Of a stretch of 64,000 bases of DNA, positions 37,095-46,489 are shown one piece after another. The notes beneath the pieces are model-generated. The model had not been told where the DNA came from. It did not search any database and was given only the letters and a program-made list of their open reading frames with translations. The stretch spans positions 1 through 64,000 of the forward strand of contig CAXUHG010000017.1 in assembly GCA_964250805.1 (NCBI GenBank), read 5' to 3'. Numbering within the stretch: the stretch's first letter is position 1; the number at the start of each line of letters is the position of its first letter. The stretch comes from JBBQVS01 sp964250805 (GTDB lineage Bacteria; Chloroflexota; Ktedonobacteria; Ktedonobacterales; Ktedonobacteraceae). The position numbers were made by a program, and so were the translations under genes.

Positions 37095-37158
37095 AGCTTT
37101 CACTTCCTAATGCGTCTTATCACTGAGCTTTATCTTTAACAGATAACAGATGATATCA

Positions 37159-38895
37159 TTATAAACTATATATTCTAGCAACATACCGATCAGGACGTAC
37201 CAACACAACGATATCCTGCCTCTGCTGCAAAAACACCCCTAACTGCCCATCAACGTCACACACAACCTCACATTTCTCACTACTAACCCCTTCACTACTC
37301 GTATTTTGTGGCAACACACACACTCTCTTTACTCCTAACTGTTGCCATATCTCTCCCTGTACATCCTCAAACGCCTGCCCCGGCTCTTCGTATAGTCTTA
37401 ATACCACAAACCCATTTCCCAACACATCATCAAGGAGAACCCTTCCGCCTTGTGAATTGGATACATAGGGTTGTGGTAGAAATGCTCCCAGTAGGGACCG
37501 ATTTATCGCGTCCTCGGTGGGGCTAGGGCGGGGCAGCATGCGGGCGACGATTCTGTTCGGGAACGTGTTCCCCCCAGCCCCACCCCTCGGACGCGATAAA
37601 TCGGTCCCTACCATACCTTCTAAAAATTCTTTGCGATACCTCGGTTGTGGCTTAACGCGCATCTCAGTAATCGCATTGCGCAAAGGTGGGAGCGCGTTGA
37701 TGAGCGCGAAAAAGCGGTCACGAAACCATGCGCCTGTGCGTGTGGTTGTCATTACCACATCTCCGAGCAGCGATGAGAAGAGTATCATTTCTTTGACGTG
37801 AGGGTAGCGTTCGCTAGAGTAGGTCTCTAGTAGCCGTGGTGTGGCTCGTCCTTGCAATACAAGTTGCAGTTTCCAGCATAGATTGTGGGCGTCTCGTAGA
37901 CCGCTATTCATACCTTGCCCACCAAAGGGTGGCATCAGGTGGGCAGCGTCACCCAATAAAAATATACGTCCCTGCATGAATTTTTGTGCTAGTACGGCAC
38001 GAAACGTGTAGATTGTCTTACGAATAATAACGGGTTTGTGCTGCTGGATAGGGTTACGCATGGAGGGATGAGTTGCTCTCGCCCTCTCGATCAGGTCGTG
38101 AATAGTCGAATCATTGAGTAAGTCTTCGCCGTTTTCTCCTGGCAACAGCATGAATTCCCAGCGACGTGCGTTGTGGGGGGCAGGTACGGATACGGCTGGT
38201 CGCTGATAGTTGCAAAAGAAGGTAGCCGCCGTCGAGGTATCGTCATCATTGAGTGTATCGACCACTAGCCAGCGTTGTCGCTTGTCCGTCTCACGTTTAC
38301 TTCGCCTTCGTAAGCGTGGCAAGAGCGTTGGCTTTTCCATAGGAATATTCAACATATGACGGATAGGGCTTTTTCCGCCGTCGCATGCTAGCAGGTAGGT
38401 GCATTGTACTGTGTAATATGTGTCATCGGGAGTGCTAACCATGAGCGTTACATTGTCTTTGTCTTGTACGCATGTCTCGACGGTGTGCTGAAAACGAACT
38501 TCGATGTTGGGAAAGCGAGTAAGTCCTTGCAGCAGTGCCTCCTCGAAGGCTGGCTGATCAAAGGTCGATATGAGGGGAAAGCCGTTTCTCTGGCGCGTTG
38601 GGGCGACTTTCGCAAAGAGGTGTCGTGCCGAGACATAGTGAGCCTCGATATTCAAGACAACATGCTTGACGACCTCATCGTATAGCCCCATCGCCTGACA
38701 CACGCGCAACCCTTCATCATCTATCGAGATCGCTTTGGGGCAATCGCTCAGGCTCGCGTTACGTTCGAGAACCAGCGTCTCAATGCCAGCCATCCCTAAG
38801 AGGTTGGCGGCAGCAAGGCCCGTTGGTCCTGCACCAACGATGATAATCGGTATTGAAGTTGTGTTTGCTTGAGCGTTTTCAGCGTTATCTTGCAT
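37159..38895 (-). CDS. FAD-dependent aromatic monooxygenase, with an in-frame repeat insertion
   Basis: A 578-residue flavoprotein hydroxylase of the PheA/TfdB/MhpA and polyketide-hydroxylase class. The FAD GxGxxG motif is VGAGPTGLAAANLLG (near residue 20); the second FAD motif is FLLGDAAHLMPPFGGQGMN (near residue 320). A C-terminal thioredoxin-like domain follows LLDDVLGNGF. Codons at 37491-37611 are a palindromic element; its two arms encode VGTDLSRP and EDAINRSL. Removing it would join GMV directly to LGAFLPQPYV. It lies 12 nt downstream of a KS-beta gene and probably oxidises that pathway's product. Confidence 0.9.
   Translation of the reverse strand: MQDNAENAQANTTSIPIIIVGAGPTGLAAANLLGMAGIETLVLERNASLSDCPKAISIDDEGLRVCQAMGLYDEVVKHVVLNIEAHYVSARHLFAKVAPTRQRNGFPLISTFDQPAFEEALLQGLTRFPNIEVRFQHTVETCVQDKDNVTLMVSTPDDTYYTVQCTYLLACDGGKSPIRHMLNIPMEKPTLLPRLRRRSKRETDKRQRWLVVDTLNDDDTSTAATFFCNYQRPAVSVPAPHNARRWEFMLLPGENGEDLLNDSTIHDLIERARATHPSMRNPIQQHKPVIIRKTIYTFRAVLAQKFMQGRIFLLGDAAHLMPPFGGQGMNSGLRDAHNLCWKLQLVLQGRATPRLLETYSSERYPHVKEMILFSSLLGDVVMTTTRTGAWFRDRFFALINALPPLRNAITEMRVKPQPRYRKEFLEGMVGTDLSRPRGGAGGNTFPNRIVARMLPRPSPTEDAINRSLLGAFLPQPYVSNSQGGRVLLDDVLGNGFVVLRLYEEPGQAFEDVQGEIWQQLGVKRVCVLPQNTSSEGVSSEKCEVVCDVDGQLGVFLQQRQDIVVLVRPDRYVARIYSL
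37491..37611. repeat. Palindromic element (subtype B) inside the monooxygenase gene
   Basis: Inverted arms 37491-37513 and 37589-37611 (GTAGGGACCG then ATTTATCGCGTCC) enclose a GC-rich interior that itself pairs (GGTGGGGCT against AGCCCCACC). The element keeps the reading frame open: if TA at 37492-37493 and 37609-37610 is a target duplication, the net insertion is 117 bp or 39 codons. The outer TTCG/CGAA flanks seen at other copies are absent. Confidence 0.9.
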
Positions 38896-38907
38896 GAGTC
38901 GTTCACT

Positions 38908-40161
38908 TTATTCGGCGACATGTTTAAGAGCTACTACGATGTTTGCTCCACCAATTGCACGACCACCAAGCAATACTGCTTGCTTCTGTTGCACAAGTAG
39001 TCGTGCCTCGTCACATACCATGTCTAGGCCGTAGCGCGGGTCAAGATGCTCACAGTTAATAGTTGGGGGGATGAGATGATGACGTAAGGCCATAAACGCA
39101 GTCACAGCATCCAAGGCACCCGCCGCCGCATAGCTGTGACCAAGCATTGTGCGTGGAATGCTTACTGGAAGTGTGTCGAGGTCTGAGCCAAAGGCCATAT
39201 GCAGTGCCTCTACCTCGCCTGCGTCGGAGTAGGACATGGCACGCCCATCGAGGCTGAAGTAGGCGATATCTCTTGTTTGTAGCTGACTGTTCTCCATTGC
39301 TAAGCGTATGGCACGAGCGTATTGTGTCCCATTCGAGGAAGGTGGTAGGAGACCGTGAGCATCGTTTGTCTGTCCATAGCCGCCAATCTCACCATAAATG
39401 GTGGCTCCACGTTGCCGCGCGTGTTCGTACTCTTCGAGAATGCAGATACCTGCACCCTCTGCTACCAGCAAGCCTTTCGCGTGACGGTCAAATGGTCGAT
39501 AGGCTGTTGGGTCATCTCCTACGGCAAAATCATCGCTGTATCCCAACACAAACAGAATCAAAGGATGAATCATTGCCTCGCAACCACCTGTAATAATCAC
39601 CTCTGCATCGCCACGTCGAATAGCTCCATAGGCAATACATAGCGCGTCGAGTCCTCCTATAGCATCGTTGACAGGTGTTTTGCTATAGCCCTGTACGCCA
39701 AATTGGATCGCTGTTTGACCAACGTTTGCCACCTGCAACCATGCTATCGCGGTATAAGCACTCATAGAACGGGGACCACGCGTATGCAACGCCGCTAATT
39801 CACGTGCCCCGTATTCCACGCCGCCGAGTGTGTTGGCGATTACTGCTCCAACGCGTTCGGGGTCTTCCTCTGTGAGAAGAAGGTGAGCATCTTGCAACGC
39901 CTCCTGTACGGCTGGTAGGACAAGGTGCGTCATGCGGTCGGTACGGTTGGTTAGTTTACGGTCAAGGTAGTTCTGAACCGCAAAATCGCTAATCTCGCCC
40001 GCTACATGGATGCGGAGATCGTCCGTTGTGAAGCGTGAAATTGGCTGTATCCCTGATATACCCTTACTTGTCGCGTCCCAAAAAGCCTCTCTGCCGATTC
40101 CATTTGCCGCCACTGCTCCCAATCCCGTCACTACGACGCGTCTATTTTTCTCTTTTGTCAT
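38908..40161 (-). CDS. Ketosynthase-like chain length factor (KS-beta)
   Basis: A 417-residue FabF-fold protein without ketosynthase chemistry. At the active-site Cys position it has Ala167 (context VNDAIGGLDAL, compare GCSAGADAI in the neighbour). The first catalytic His is replaced (SLDGRAMSYSD), while the second (MLGHSYAAAGA) is kept. This is the pattern of type II PKS chain length factors. It should pair with the KS-alpha encoded upstream and set polyketide length. AGGAAAAG precedes the ATG. A repeat element separates it from KS-alpha. Confidence 0.88.
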   Translation of the reverse strand: MTKEKNRRVVVTGLGAVAANGIGREAFWDATSKGISGIQPISRFTTDDLRIHVAGEISDFAVQNYLDRKLTNRTDRMTHLVLPAVQEALQDAHLLLTEEDPERVGAVIANTLGGVEYGARELAALHTRGPRSMSAYTAIAWLQVANVGQTAIQFGVQGYSKTPVNDAIGGLDALCIAYGAIRRGDAEVIITGGCEAMIHPLILFVLGYSDDFAVGDDPTAYRPFDRHAKGLLVAEGAGICILEEYEHARQRGATIYGEIGGYGQTNDAHGLLPPSSNGTQYARAIRLAMENSQLQTRDIAYFSLDGRAMSYSDAGEVEALHMAFGSDLDTLPVSIPRTMLGHSYAAAGALDAVTAFMALRHHLIPPTINCEHLDPRYGLDMVCDEARLLVQQKQAVLLGGRAIGGANIVVALKHVAE

Positions 40162-40189
40162 ATATCTTTTCCTATTTTGATTCCATAGT

Positions 40190-40329
40190 TTTCGTAGGGA
40201 CCAGATTTATCGCGTCCGTTGTGCGATTTATCGCGCGAGATCAGGTCTGAAATGTCTTGTAGGAACGATTCGTCGAAATCTCGCTCAATAAATTGAGCAA
40301 CGGACGCGATAAATCTGGTCCCTACGAAA
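40190..40329. repeat. Palindromic element, full copy (subtype A)
   Basis: A 32-bp perfect inverted repeat (40190-40221 with 40298-40329). Its interior repeats the arm motif GATTTATCGCG a second time. It occupies the 329-bp space between KS-alpha and KS-beta. Confidence 0.87.
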
Positions 40330-40467
40330 GATTATCATTTGAAGATAGGCAGACTCCTATGAATGCAAAATTACGTTACATAGTGTGATTTAAGAGAGTC
40401 ACTGTATTATATCCTTATTTGTGGTTGATTGCTTCTGAATGCGATATAGGTGGTGCCTCCGTTAGGC

Positions 40468-40489
40468 GTAGGGATCGATTTATTGCCTC
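40468..40489 (+). repeat. Solo half of the palindromic element
   Basis: GTAGGGATCG then ATTTATTGCCTC is a diverged subtype B left arm with no partner. It ends 2 nt before the stop-proximal end of the KS-alpha gene. Confidence 0.6.
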
Positions 40490-40490
40490 A

Positions 40491-41762
40491 CTAAGTATGG
40501 AAATCGAACCACTCTGGACGTGCGAGAAGAAGTGCGCTATTCACGCCTCCGAAGCCGCTGGAATGCGTGAGTGCCACCTCTACAGATGCTTCGCGTGCTG
40601 TAAGCGGAACATAATCGAGATCGCAACGCGGATCAGGCGTGTTCAGGTTCAAGGTCGGCGGGATAATCTGATGCTCTAAAACAAGCGTGGTGATAATTGC
40701 CTCTATCGCGCTTGCCGCTCCCTGTGTATGACCGATAATCGACTTGGTTGAGCTTATCGGTATACGATAGGCGGTGTCGCCAAAAATGGCTTTGTAGGCT
40801 GCCGTCTCCGCTGAATCGTTTGCGGGCGTGGAGCTACCGTGTGAATTGATGTAGTCCAGTTGCTCACATGAGATATTTGCGTCTTTCAACACTGTTGTAA
40901 GCAGGGATTGAAGTGGTGCGCCGTCAGGGGGTAATGCTGTCATATGATGCGCGTTATTGTTCGAGGCGAACGCGATGACCTCTGCATAGATGTGAGCGTC
41001 GCGCGCAAGTGCCTGTTCGCGCTCCTCCAGCACAACCACGCCCGCGCCCTCCGCCATCACAAAGCCGTCGCGGTCGGTGCTGTAAGGGCGCGAAGCTTGT
41101 TCGGGAGCATCGTTACGTGTGCTTAAAGCTCCCATCACCGCGAAAACATTCAGGCCAAGCGGCGAAATCGTAGAGTCGGACCCACCCGCGAGCATACGAT
41201 CCGCACGCCCCTCGCGGATAGCCCATACTGCCTCGCCTATAGCATCGGCACCAGCGGAACAGCCCGTTGCGATCACTGTGCTGGGTCCATGTAGTTGATG
41301 ATGAGCCGCGATAGCTGAGGTCGAGGCATGCGTCATGAATAACGACGCTGGCACAAAATCTCTCTCGCTACGGGGCGGATGGACCCCTTTGTCTGTTGAC
41401 TGCAACCAGAACTTTTCTCCCTCTTCAAGATAAGCCATCGCCGTACCCATGTAAACGCCCATACGGTCTCGCTCGTCTTCGTTAAGCGCAAGGTTCGCAT
41501 CATCCATCGCGAGGTTCGCGGCGGCAATCGCGAACTGCGTTCCGCGATCCATATAGGTGCATTCCAGAGGCGTTAGCCCCAACGCCTCTGGCTCGAAGTC
41601 GAGAACTTCACCCGCTATACGTGTTGTAAGAGCGCGTGCATCGAAGCGTGTTATGGTGCGGATACCCGACTGCCCGGAAATGTTCGCTTGCCAGAAGGTA
41701 TCCTTGCCGACTCCGTTGGGAGCTACAACACCGAGTCCCGTGATGACAACACGTCTTTGCAT
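40491..41762 (-). CDS. Beta-ketoacyl synthase (KS-alpha / FabF-like)
   Basis: Catalyses decarboxylative Claisen condensation on ACP-bound chains. The 423-residue protein has the nucleophile C168 in ATGCSAGADAI, the His of NSHGSSTPANDSAE and the His of STKSIIGHTQGAAS, plus the C-terminal GFGGVNSAL. Alone it could be FabF, but its neighbour is a Cys-less KS-beta, which defines a type II PKS pair. No ACP, malonyl transferase or cyclase is present in the window. AAAGGAGA precedes the ATG. Confidence 0.9.
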   Translation of the reverse strand: MQRRVVITGLGVVAPNGVGKDTFWQANISGQSGIRTITRFDARALTTRIAGEVLDFEPEALGLTPLECTYMDRGTQFAIAAANLAMDDANLALNEDERDRMGVYMGTAMAYLEEGEKFWLQSTDKGVHPPRSERDFVPASLFMTHASTSAIAAHHQLHGPSTVIATGCSAGADAIGEAVWAIREGRADRMLAGGSDSTISPLGLNVFAVMGALSTRNDAPEQASRPYSTDRDGFVMAEGAGVVVLEEREQALARDAHIYAEVIAFASNNNAHHMTALPPDGAPLQSLLTTVLKDANISCEQLDYINSHGSSTPANDSAETAAYKAIFGDTAYRIPISSTKSIIGHTQGAASAIEAIITTLVLEHQIIPPTLNLNTPDPRCDLDYVPLTAREASVEVALTHSSGFGGVNSALLLARPEWFDFHT

Positions 41763-41793
41763 CTCTTTCTCCTTTTACCTCTTGAGTAATGAT

Positions 41794-41858
41794 GAGACCG
41801 ATGGATCGTGTCCTGTTGGCATTCTTCCGCCTCCAAGGACACGCTCTATCGGTCCCTA
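41794..41858. repeat. Short degenerate palindromic element
   Basis: GAGACCGATGGATCGTGTCC at 41794-41813 pairs imperfectly with GGACACGCTCTATCGGTCCC at 41837-41856. The sequence is a decayed subtype B copy with a 23-nt loop. It lies between the KS-alpha gene and the FHA-ABC gene. Confidence 0.65.
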
Positions 41859-41898
41859 ACACGGTTTAGCTGTCTGAAAAAGTGATCACGTCAACTTG

Positions 41899-44800
41899 CT
41901 AGCGGCGCACATCCTTTCGTTTGAGCGCGAACGCGATCAAGAGTGCCAGCCCAAGAATGATGCCACCGAGTGCCGCCCACGACAATACAAGACGACTGAT
42001 GGCATCGTGCTGGGTATAGATGGAGAAGAGCCTTCCATGATAGGTAGGGTCATCTCCGAACAGCTTATCGCCACCGATTTTGTCGGCATGCAACCCAACC
42101 GTTGTGCCCACCGCAGCCATTGCCCAGCGCGTCGGGAAGAAGACCGCCAGTATCTGTAGCACATAGTCCTTGAGCGGTATCTCGACGCCCGCGAAGATTA
42201 CCTCTGGAATAAGCACGAACGGTAGCAGGCTATTCGCGGTGTCTTCGTTAGCGGCAAAGGCAGATACAGCCAAGCCAATCATCAATCCTGATAGGCTACA
42301 CAGCACAACAGTAATGTATGTTTCAAGTAGAACGGGTAAGAAAACGCCGCTTCCAAATGGTTCAAACGCGTTCACAATCAGAATGAGGGCTGCACTCTGA
42401 AAGAGGGCGAACAAGGCCAGCATCAGTATCTTCGCCAGCATGTATGGCACGATACCGAGGTTGACGGCGCGTTCACGCCGATAGATGGATGCCTCCTTGA
42501 CGATTTCGCGTGTGCCATTGATACAACCGAGTACAACAGCGACGAAGACGATAATGAACAACGTGCGTTGGGCACTGATGTTGCCAGGAACGATGAAATC
42601 TTGTAAAGCTTTATCGACGCCTCCGTGCTTTCGAGCGTACTCCGTACCGTTGGTATTGGTAGTGCCGTCAATATTCTTGACACCGTTGGTATTCGATGTT
42701 AAGTACGCCTTGATCGCGTCACAATGAACTGTGTCGCCATCCTTCGCCCCCTTTGCTTTGACGATACCGATAACACCGCTTGGATTCGTCTGCGTCACAA
42801 ACGTAGAGTCGATACGTTGTGGCATACATTGGATAATCTGGTTAGAACTGAACAGACCTGTGCCAACCTCGAAATACACGAGCAGCATCAGGAATAGCAC
42901 AATCACAGGTGCCTGTAGCAGCAGCACAACCAGATTCGCCTTATCGTTCTTCAGCAACTCAAGATTACGTTGGAACAGGAGCGTAAACTGCATGAATGGA
43001 TTGCCACGTTTCACACGCTTTTTTGTAACCTTTGCTGTTTGGCCCGTTGCTCCATTTTGCTTGTTCTGTCTCTCGGTCATTGGCTCGACAACGTATTTCC
43101 TGTACTCCTCCGAGTTTTTGAAACGTACCTCGGCCTCTTCTGGAATACGTTTGTTCTCCTCGGTCGGTTCCAGACCTGTATAGATTTCCGCGAAGTCGTC
43201 TTTGCCGAAGTAGGTATTGGCTTGGGCGGGTGGTCCGAAGTAGGCGAGGCGACCACCAGCGCATAGAAAGCACACGTAGTCGCACGTCTTGATGTTGTTC
43301 GTGGCGTGTGTCACTAATACGATAGTGTGTCCCGCGTCGGCGAGTTTACGTAGAAGCAGCATCATACGGCGATCCAGACCGGGATCGAGTCCTGATGTTG
43401 GCTCGTCCAGGAAGAAGACGCTTGGATTGGCGAGTAGCTCTAGCGCAATCGAGACCCGCTTTCTCTGTCCACCCGAAAGCTTTCTCACTAACAATGAACG
43501 ACGCGGCGTCATCTCCACGTCTTCCAGAACCTCATTGATGCGTTGCTGAATCTGATTATGCGTGAAGTCACTTGGTAGGCGCATCTTAGCGGCATAGTAG
43601 AGCGCACGCTCGACGGTCAAATCCTTGTGAACGATGTCGTCCTGCGGCACATAGCCAAGTTGAGTGCTGAATGCTGGAATGTTGCGATAATAGTCCTGTC
43701 CGTTGTAGAGAACCTGTCCCTCATGAGCTGGACGTAGGCCGTTCAGGGCATCCATGAGCGTCGATTTGCCCGCGCCCGACCCACCAACGACGGCAACAAA
43801 TTTACGCGGCGGAATGCAGAGCGAGATGTTGTCGAGCAGTGTAACGTTGTTGTTGCCAAATTTCTTCAGGTTGTGCGCTTCGAGACGAATGAAATTGCTC
43901 TCATCGTATTGCGCCAGTTTCGTCCCTTCGTAAACGAGTCGGTACGGGCCGATACGGATTTGATCGCCAAGCTTGAGCAACTGGTCGGCGGTACGCTGGT
44001 TGTTGACATAGACGTGGTTGCTGCTGTGCTGGTCGGCGATACGATACGTTCCGCCCTCCTGTGTGAGCAGGGCATGATAGCCGGATACCTGCGGGTGTGG
44101 TAACACAACCTTATTGTTCGGGCTGCGACCAATCGTCAGTTCTTTGACATTCCTGAGCGGAATGTCCTGCACAGGAGGAGCTACCTCTTCCTGTATACCA
44201 GCACCGTCGTCGTAAGTGAGCGAAATCAACGTGCCCTGCTCATTACCAATGCGGAAGATATCGCCAGGAATGAGCGTGTGTTCCCAATGTTCGTGTCCCA
44301 GAATCCTCAGTCCTTTATAGAGCAGACCGTTTACTGTTTTCGGACGCGATGGATGTGGGTGAATCAGCACGATATCGTTGCCTCGACGCTCAAACAGAAC
44401 ATGCTGTGAAGAGACAATCGGATAGGGAACATTGATGTCGTTTTGAATATTGCTTTTGAGATTATCCTTGCCAAGACTCATTCTAGGCTTATCGAGCTGA
44501 AACGTCTGTTTGGTGTTATCAATATTCGTACTGATGATAAGCGATGGTCCATTCATGCCGTCAAAGGGCAAACTGAGTGCCGTGTCACTTGGTGATATGC
44601 GTCCAGTGATGCCCTGTAGATTTAGCGGTGGCGTTGGTCTACCTGGACTTTGTGGCGGTATTGCGTTCTGAGTTGGTATTTGTTGCGATGGCGCGGGAAA
44701 ATAGGGTTGTTGCGGCGGAAGAACTATTTGTTGCTGCTGCTGTTGAGGTGCCGCGACGGGGATTTGCATTGCCACTGGCTGTTTGAGAAACACAAAGGTT

Positions 44801-45084
44801 GTGTCTTGCCCCAGCCCGATGAGCATGTTGTCTTGAAGAATTGCTTGCTGTACATTTTGACTATTGATTGTGACAACATTCGACTGTGGGTGTTTCTCCA
44901 CGCTCCACACGCCGTTATTATGCAAAATACGAATATGCTTGCGTGAAACCTGTAAATCATCCTTGATGATAATGTCGTTGGTCGCATCGCGTCCAATGGT
45001 TGTGACCGAGCCTTTGAGCGGGAATGTGCTACCCGTTAGCGGCCCTCTGGTAAAGCGAATTGATCCTACGTTTGCGTCGTCCAT
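41899..45084 (-). CDS. ABCG-type transporter with three FHA domains
   Basis: A 1061-residue fusion. Three FHA (phosphothreonine-binding) modules come first: about residues 8-100 (IGRDATNDIII...VSRKHIRI), 180-285 (SLGKDNLKSN) and 305-400 (IGRSPNNKVVL). A Gln/Pro-rich linker with a Q6 run separates the first two. The ATPase (about 410-640) has Walker A GGSGAGKST, signature LSGGQRKRVS and Walker B FFLDEPTSGLDPG. An ABC-2 membrane part with about six TM helices and a long external loop completes it. FHA domains suggest control by the Ser/Thr kinases common in this genome. The start follows a GGGGG run. Confidence 0.93.
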   Translation of the reverse strand: MDDANVGSIRFTRGPLTGSTFPLKGSVTTIGRDATNDIIIKDDLQVSRKHIRILHNNGVWSVEKHPQSNVVTINSQNVQQAILQDNMLIGLGQDTTFVFLKQPVAMQIPVAAPQQQQQQIVLPPQQPYFPAPSQQIPTQNAIPPQSPGRPTPPLNLQGITGRISPSDTALSLPFDGMNGPSLIISTNIDNTKQTFQLDKPRMSLGKDNLKSNIQNDINVPYPIVSSQHVLFERRGNDIVLIHPHPSRPKTVNGLLYKGLRILGHEHWEHTLIPGDIFRIGNEQGTLISLTYDDGAGIQEEVAPPVQDIPLRNVKELTIGRSPNNKVVLPHPQVSGYHALLTQEGGTYRIADQHSSNHVYVNNQRTADQLLKLGDQIRIGPYRLVYEGTKLAQYDESNFIRLEAHNLKKFGNNNVTLLDNISLCIPPRKFVAVVGGSGAGKSTLMDALNGLRPAHEGQVLYNGQDYYRNIPAFSTQLGYVPQDDIVHKDLTVERALYYAAKMRLPSDFTHNQIQQRINEVLEDVEMTPRRSLLVRKLSGGQRKRVSIALELLANPSVFFLDEPTSGLDPGLDRRMMLLLRKLADAGHTIVLVTHATNNIKTCDYVCFLCAGGRLAYFGPPAQANTYFGKDDFAEIYTGLEPTEENKRIPEEAEVRFKNSEEYRKYVVEPMTERQNKQNGATGQTAKVTKKRVKRGNPFMQFTLLFQRNLELLKNDKANLVVLLLQAPVIVLFLMLLVYFEVGTGLFSSNQIIQCMPQRIDSTFVTQTNPSGVIGIVKAKGAKDGDTVHCDAIKAYLTSNTNGVKNIDGTTNTNGTEYARKHGGVDKALQDFIVPGNISAQRTLFIIVFVAVVLGCINGTREIVKEASIYRRERAVNLGIVPYMLAKILMLALFALFQSAALILIVNAFEPFGSGVFLPVLLETYITVVLCSLSGLMIGLAVSAFAANEDTANSLLPFVLIPEVIFAGVEIPLKDYVLQILAVFFPTRWAMAAVGTTVGLHADKIGGDKLFGDDPTYHGRLFSIYTQHDAISRLVLSWAALGGIILGLALLIAFALKRKDVRR

Positions 45085-45299
45085 TGCGCCCCCTGCTTAA
45101 AAAATGTAGTAATGTATACCCTTTTCTACTGTCTGTCTCTCGTGTTTTTGTTCATAGGTAAAGGTCAACCATACTCTACATTCAGTATGCTTTACTTTCT
45201 TTTATGTGTCAAGACAAGAACAGACATATCAGGCATGGTGTGAAGTATTACCATCAAAGAGTAGACGCCAGGAAGCATTATTTATGCGTGTGAATTTCT

Positions 45300-46190
45300 T
45301 CACACTCTTTGAGTGAGAAAGGTCGCTAACAATGGATTGACCACATCGGATTGGGCGTACATAAAGAAGCGGTCGCCACCATGCACAACATGATAGCCAG
45401 CACAATTCGGCAGGTGTTTGGCGAGCCAGTGCGTCTTGGGTTCGGGGGTGAGGCGATCATCGGTGCGGTTGAGGACGAGCGTGGGCATAGTCAGAGGAGC
45501 AAGCCGTTCATAGAAATTGACATTGTGAATCACTGGTAGCACTGAGAACTTATAGACGGCGGGCCAGAAGGCAATCTTGCTAAACTGCTTCGCAACGAGG
45601 TAGTGCGGCATAGCGGGAAACGTGGTGTTGCGAGGGCTGCGCGCCGTTGCGTAGTTCGCCACAATGTTGCTTAACAGACGTGGCGGAAGAATAGACTCTA
45701 TCGGTAAGCGAATAAACAGGTCATGTAGTATCCAGATAAGTGGATGGGGAGCGATCACATAGTCAGGTCCTTGCACCAATATCGTCAGCGAGCGGCAACG
45801 TTGTGGATAGCGAATGGCGAACTCCAACAACACTATCGCTGCGTCGCCGTGTCCCACCAGATCAACGCGTTCCAGGTTGAGGCTATCCAGCACGCGGCGT
45901 AGCTCTTCAGCTCGTTCGGGAGCTGTCACGGGAACGGTACGTGACTCGTGACGACGATAAAAAATAACGCGCCGCGTCTGACTGAACTCCTGTATCTGGT
46001 GGCTATATACCCAATCCAGATGCTCAAGAATAGGCACGAACACCAGCGGCTCCCCCATACCAATGTCGATAACTGGCTTATCCTCGTCGCCAACCGCCCT
46101 ACGTTGCCAGCGCGAGTCGAGATAATCTATATCAGCCTGTAACGTTGCCTCATCAATCCACGTTTCACGCGGATGAGTGGAAATACTCAT
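45300..46190 (-). CDS. Alpha/beta-hydrolase fold protein without nucleophile
   Basis: A 296-residue alpha/beta-hydrolase. The nucleophile elbow reads V-G113-H-G-D-A117 where active members have G-x-S-x-G, so Gly115 replaces the catalytic Ser. The acid (LVLNRTDDRLTP) and His (YHVVHGGDRFF) sites look intact. The fold probably survives without hydrolase activity; a binding or scaffold role is inferred. The protein starts after AGGAGAC. It lies between the FHA-ABC gene and a repeat element, with no clear operon. Confidence 0.88.
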   Translation of the reverse strand: MSISTHPRETWIDEATLQADIDYLDSRWQRRAVGDEDKPVIDIGMGEPLVFVPILEHLDWVYSHQIQEFSQTRRVIFYRRHESRTVPVTAPERAEELRRVLDSLNLERVDLVGHGDAAIVLLEFAIRYPQRCRSLTILVQGPDYVIAPHPLIWILHDLFIRLPIESILPPRLLSNIVANYATARSPRNTTFPAMPHYLVAKQFSKIAFWPAVYKFSVLPVIHNVNFYERLAPLTMPTLVLNRTDDRLTPEPKTHWLAKHLPNCAGYHVVHGGDRFFMYAQSDVVNPLLATFLTQRV

Positions 46191-46242
46191 GAGTGGTCTC
46201 CTATAAAATAAGTGTGGTTATGATGTATTCTACCATCTAATG

Positions 46243-46386
46243 ATTTTCGTAGGGACCAGATTTATCGCGTCCGAGGCGTGATTTATCACGCGAGATCGTG
46301 TCTGACATAGCTTATAGACAGAGTTCGTCATGATCTCGCTCAATGAATTGAGCAACGGACGCGATACATCTGGTCCCTACGAAAAT
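46243..46386. repeat. Palindromic element, full copy (subtype A)
   Basis: A 31-bp inverted repeat with one mismatch (46243-46273 with 46356-46386). The interior holds GAGGCGTGATTTATCACGCG, which matches part of the short copy at 54757. It lies upstream of the sigma factor gene. Confidence 0.87.
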
Positions 46387-46489
46387 TGAATCAGCATTTG
46401 TGGACTCCTATTGCTGTGACATTTTGTGCCTCCAAAGTGAATATGTAGTAGGAGCTTTCCTATTCCGAATGCCAGGAGGCAAAAAATTA

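Noticed and set aside
37308..37801. Forward-strand ORFs opposite the monooxygenase
   Set aside because: They are shadows of the palindromic element and the monooxygenase gene; no ribosome-binding site or domain.
1717..46386. Repeated GTAGGGACC units as a possible CRISPR array
   Set aside because: Copies are scattered over the window, inverted within each unit and not regularly spaced.
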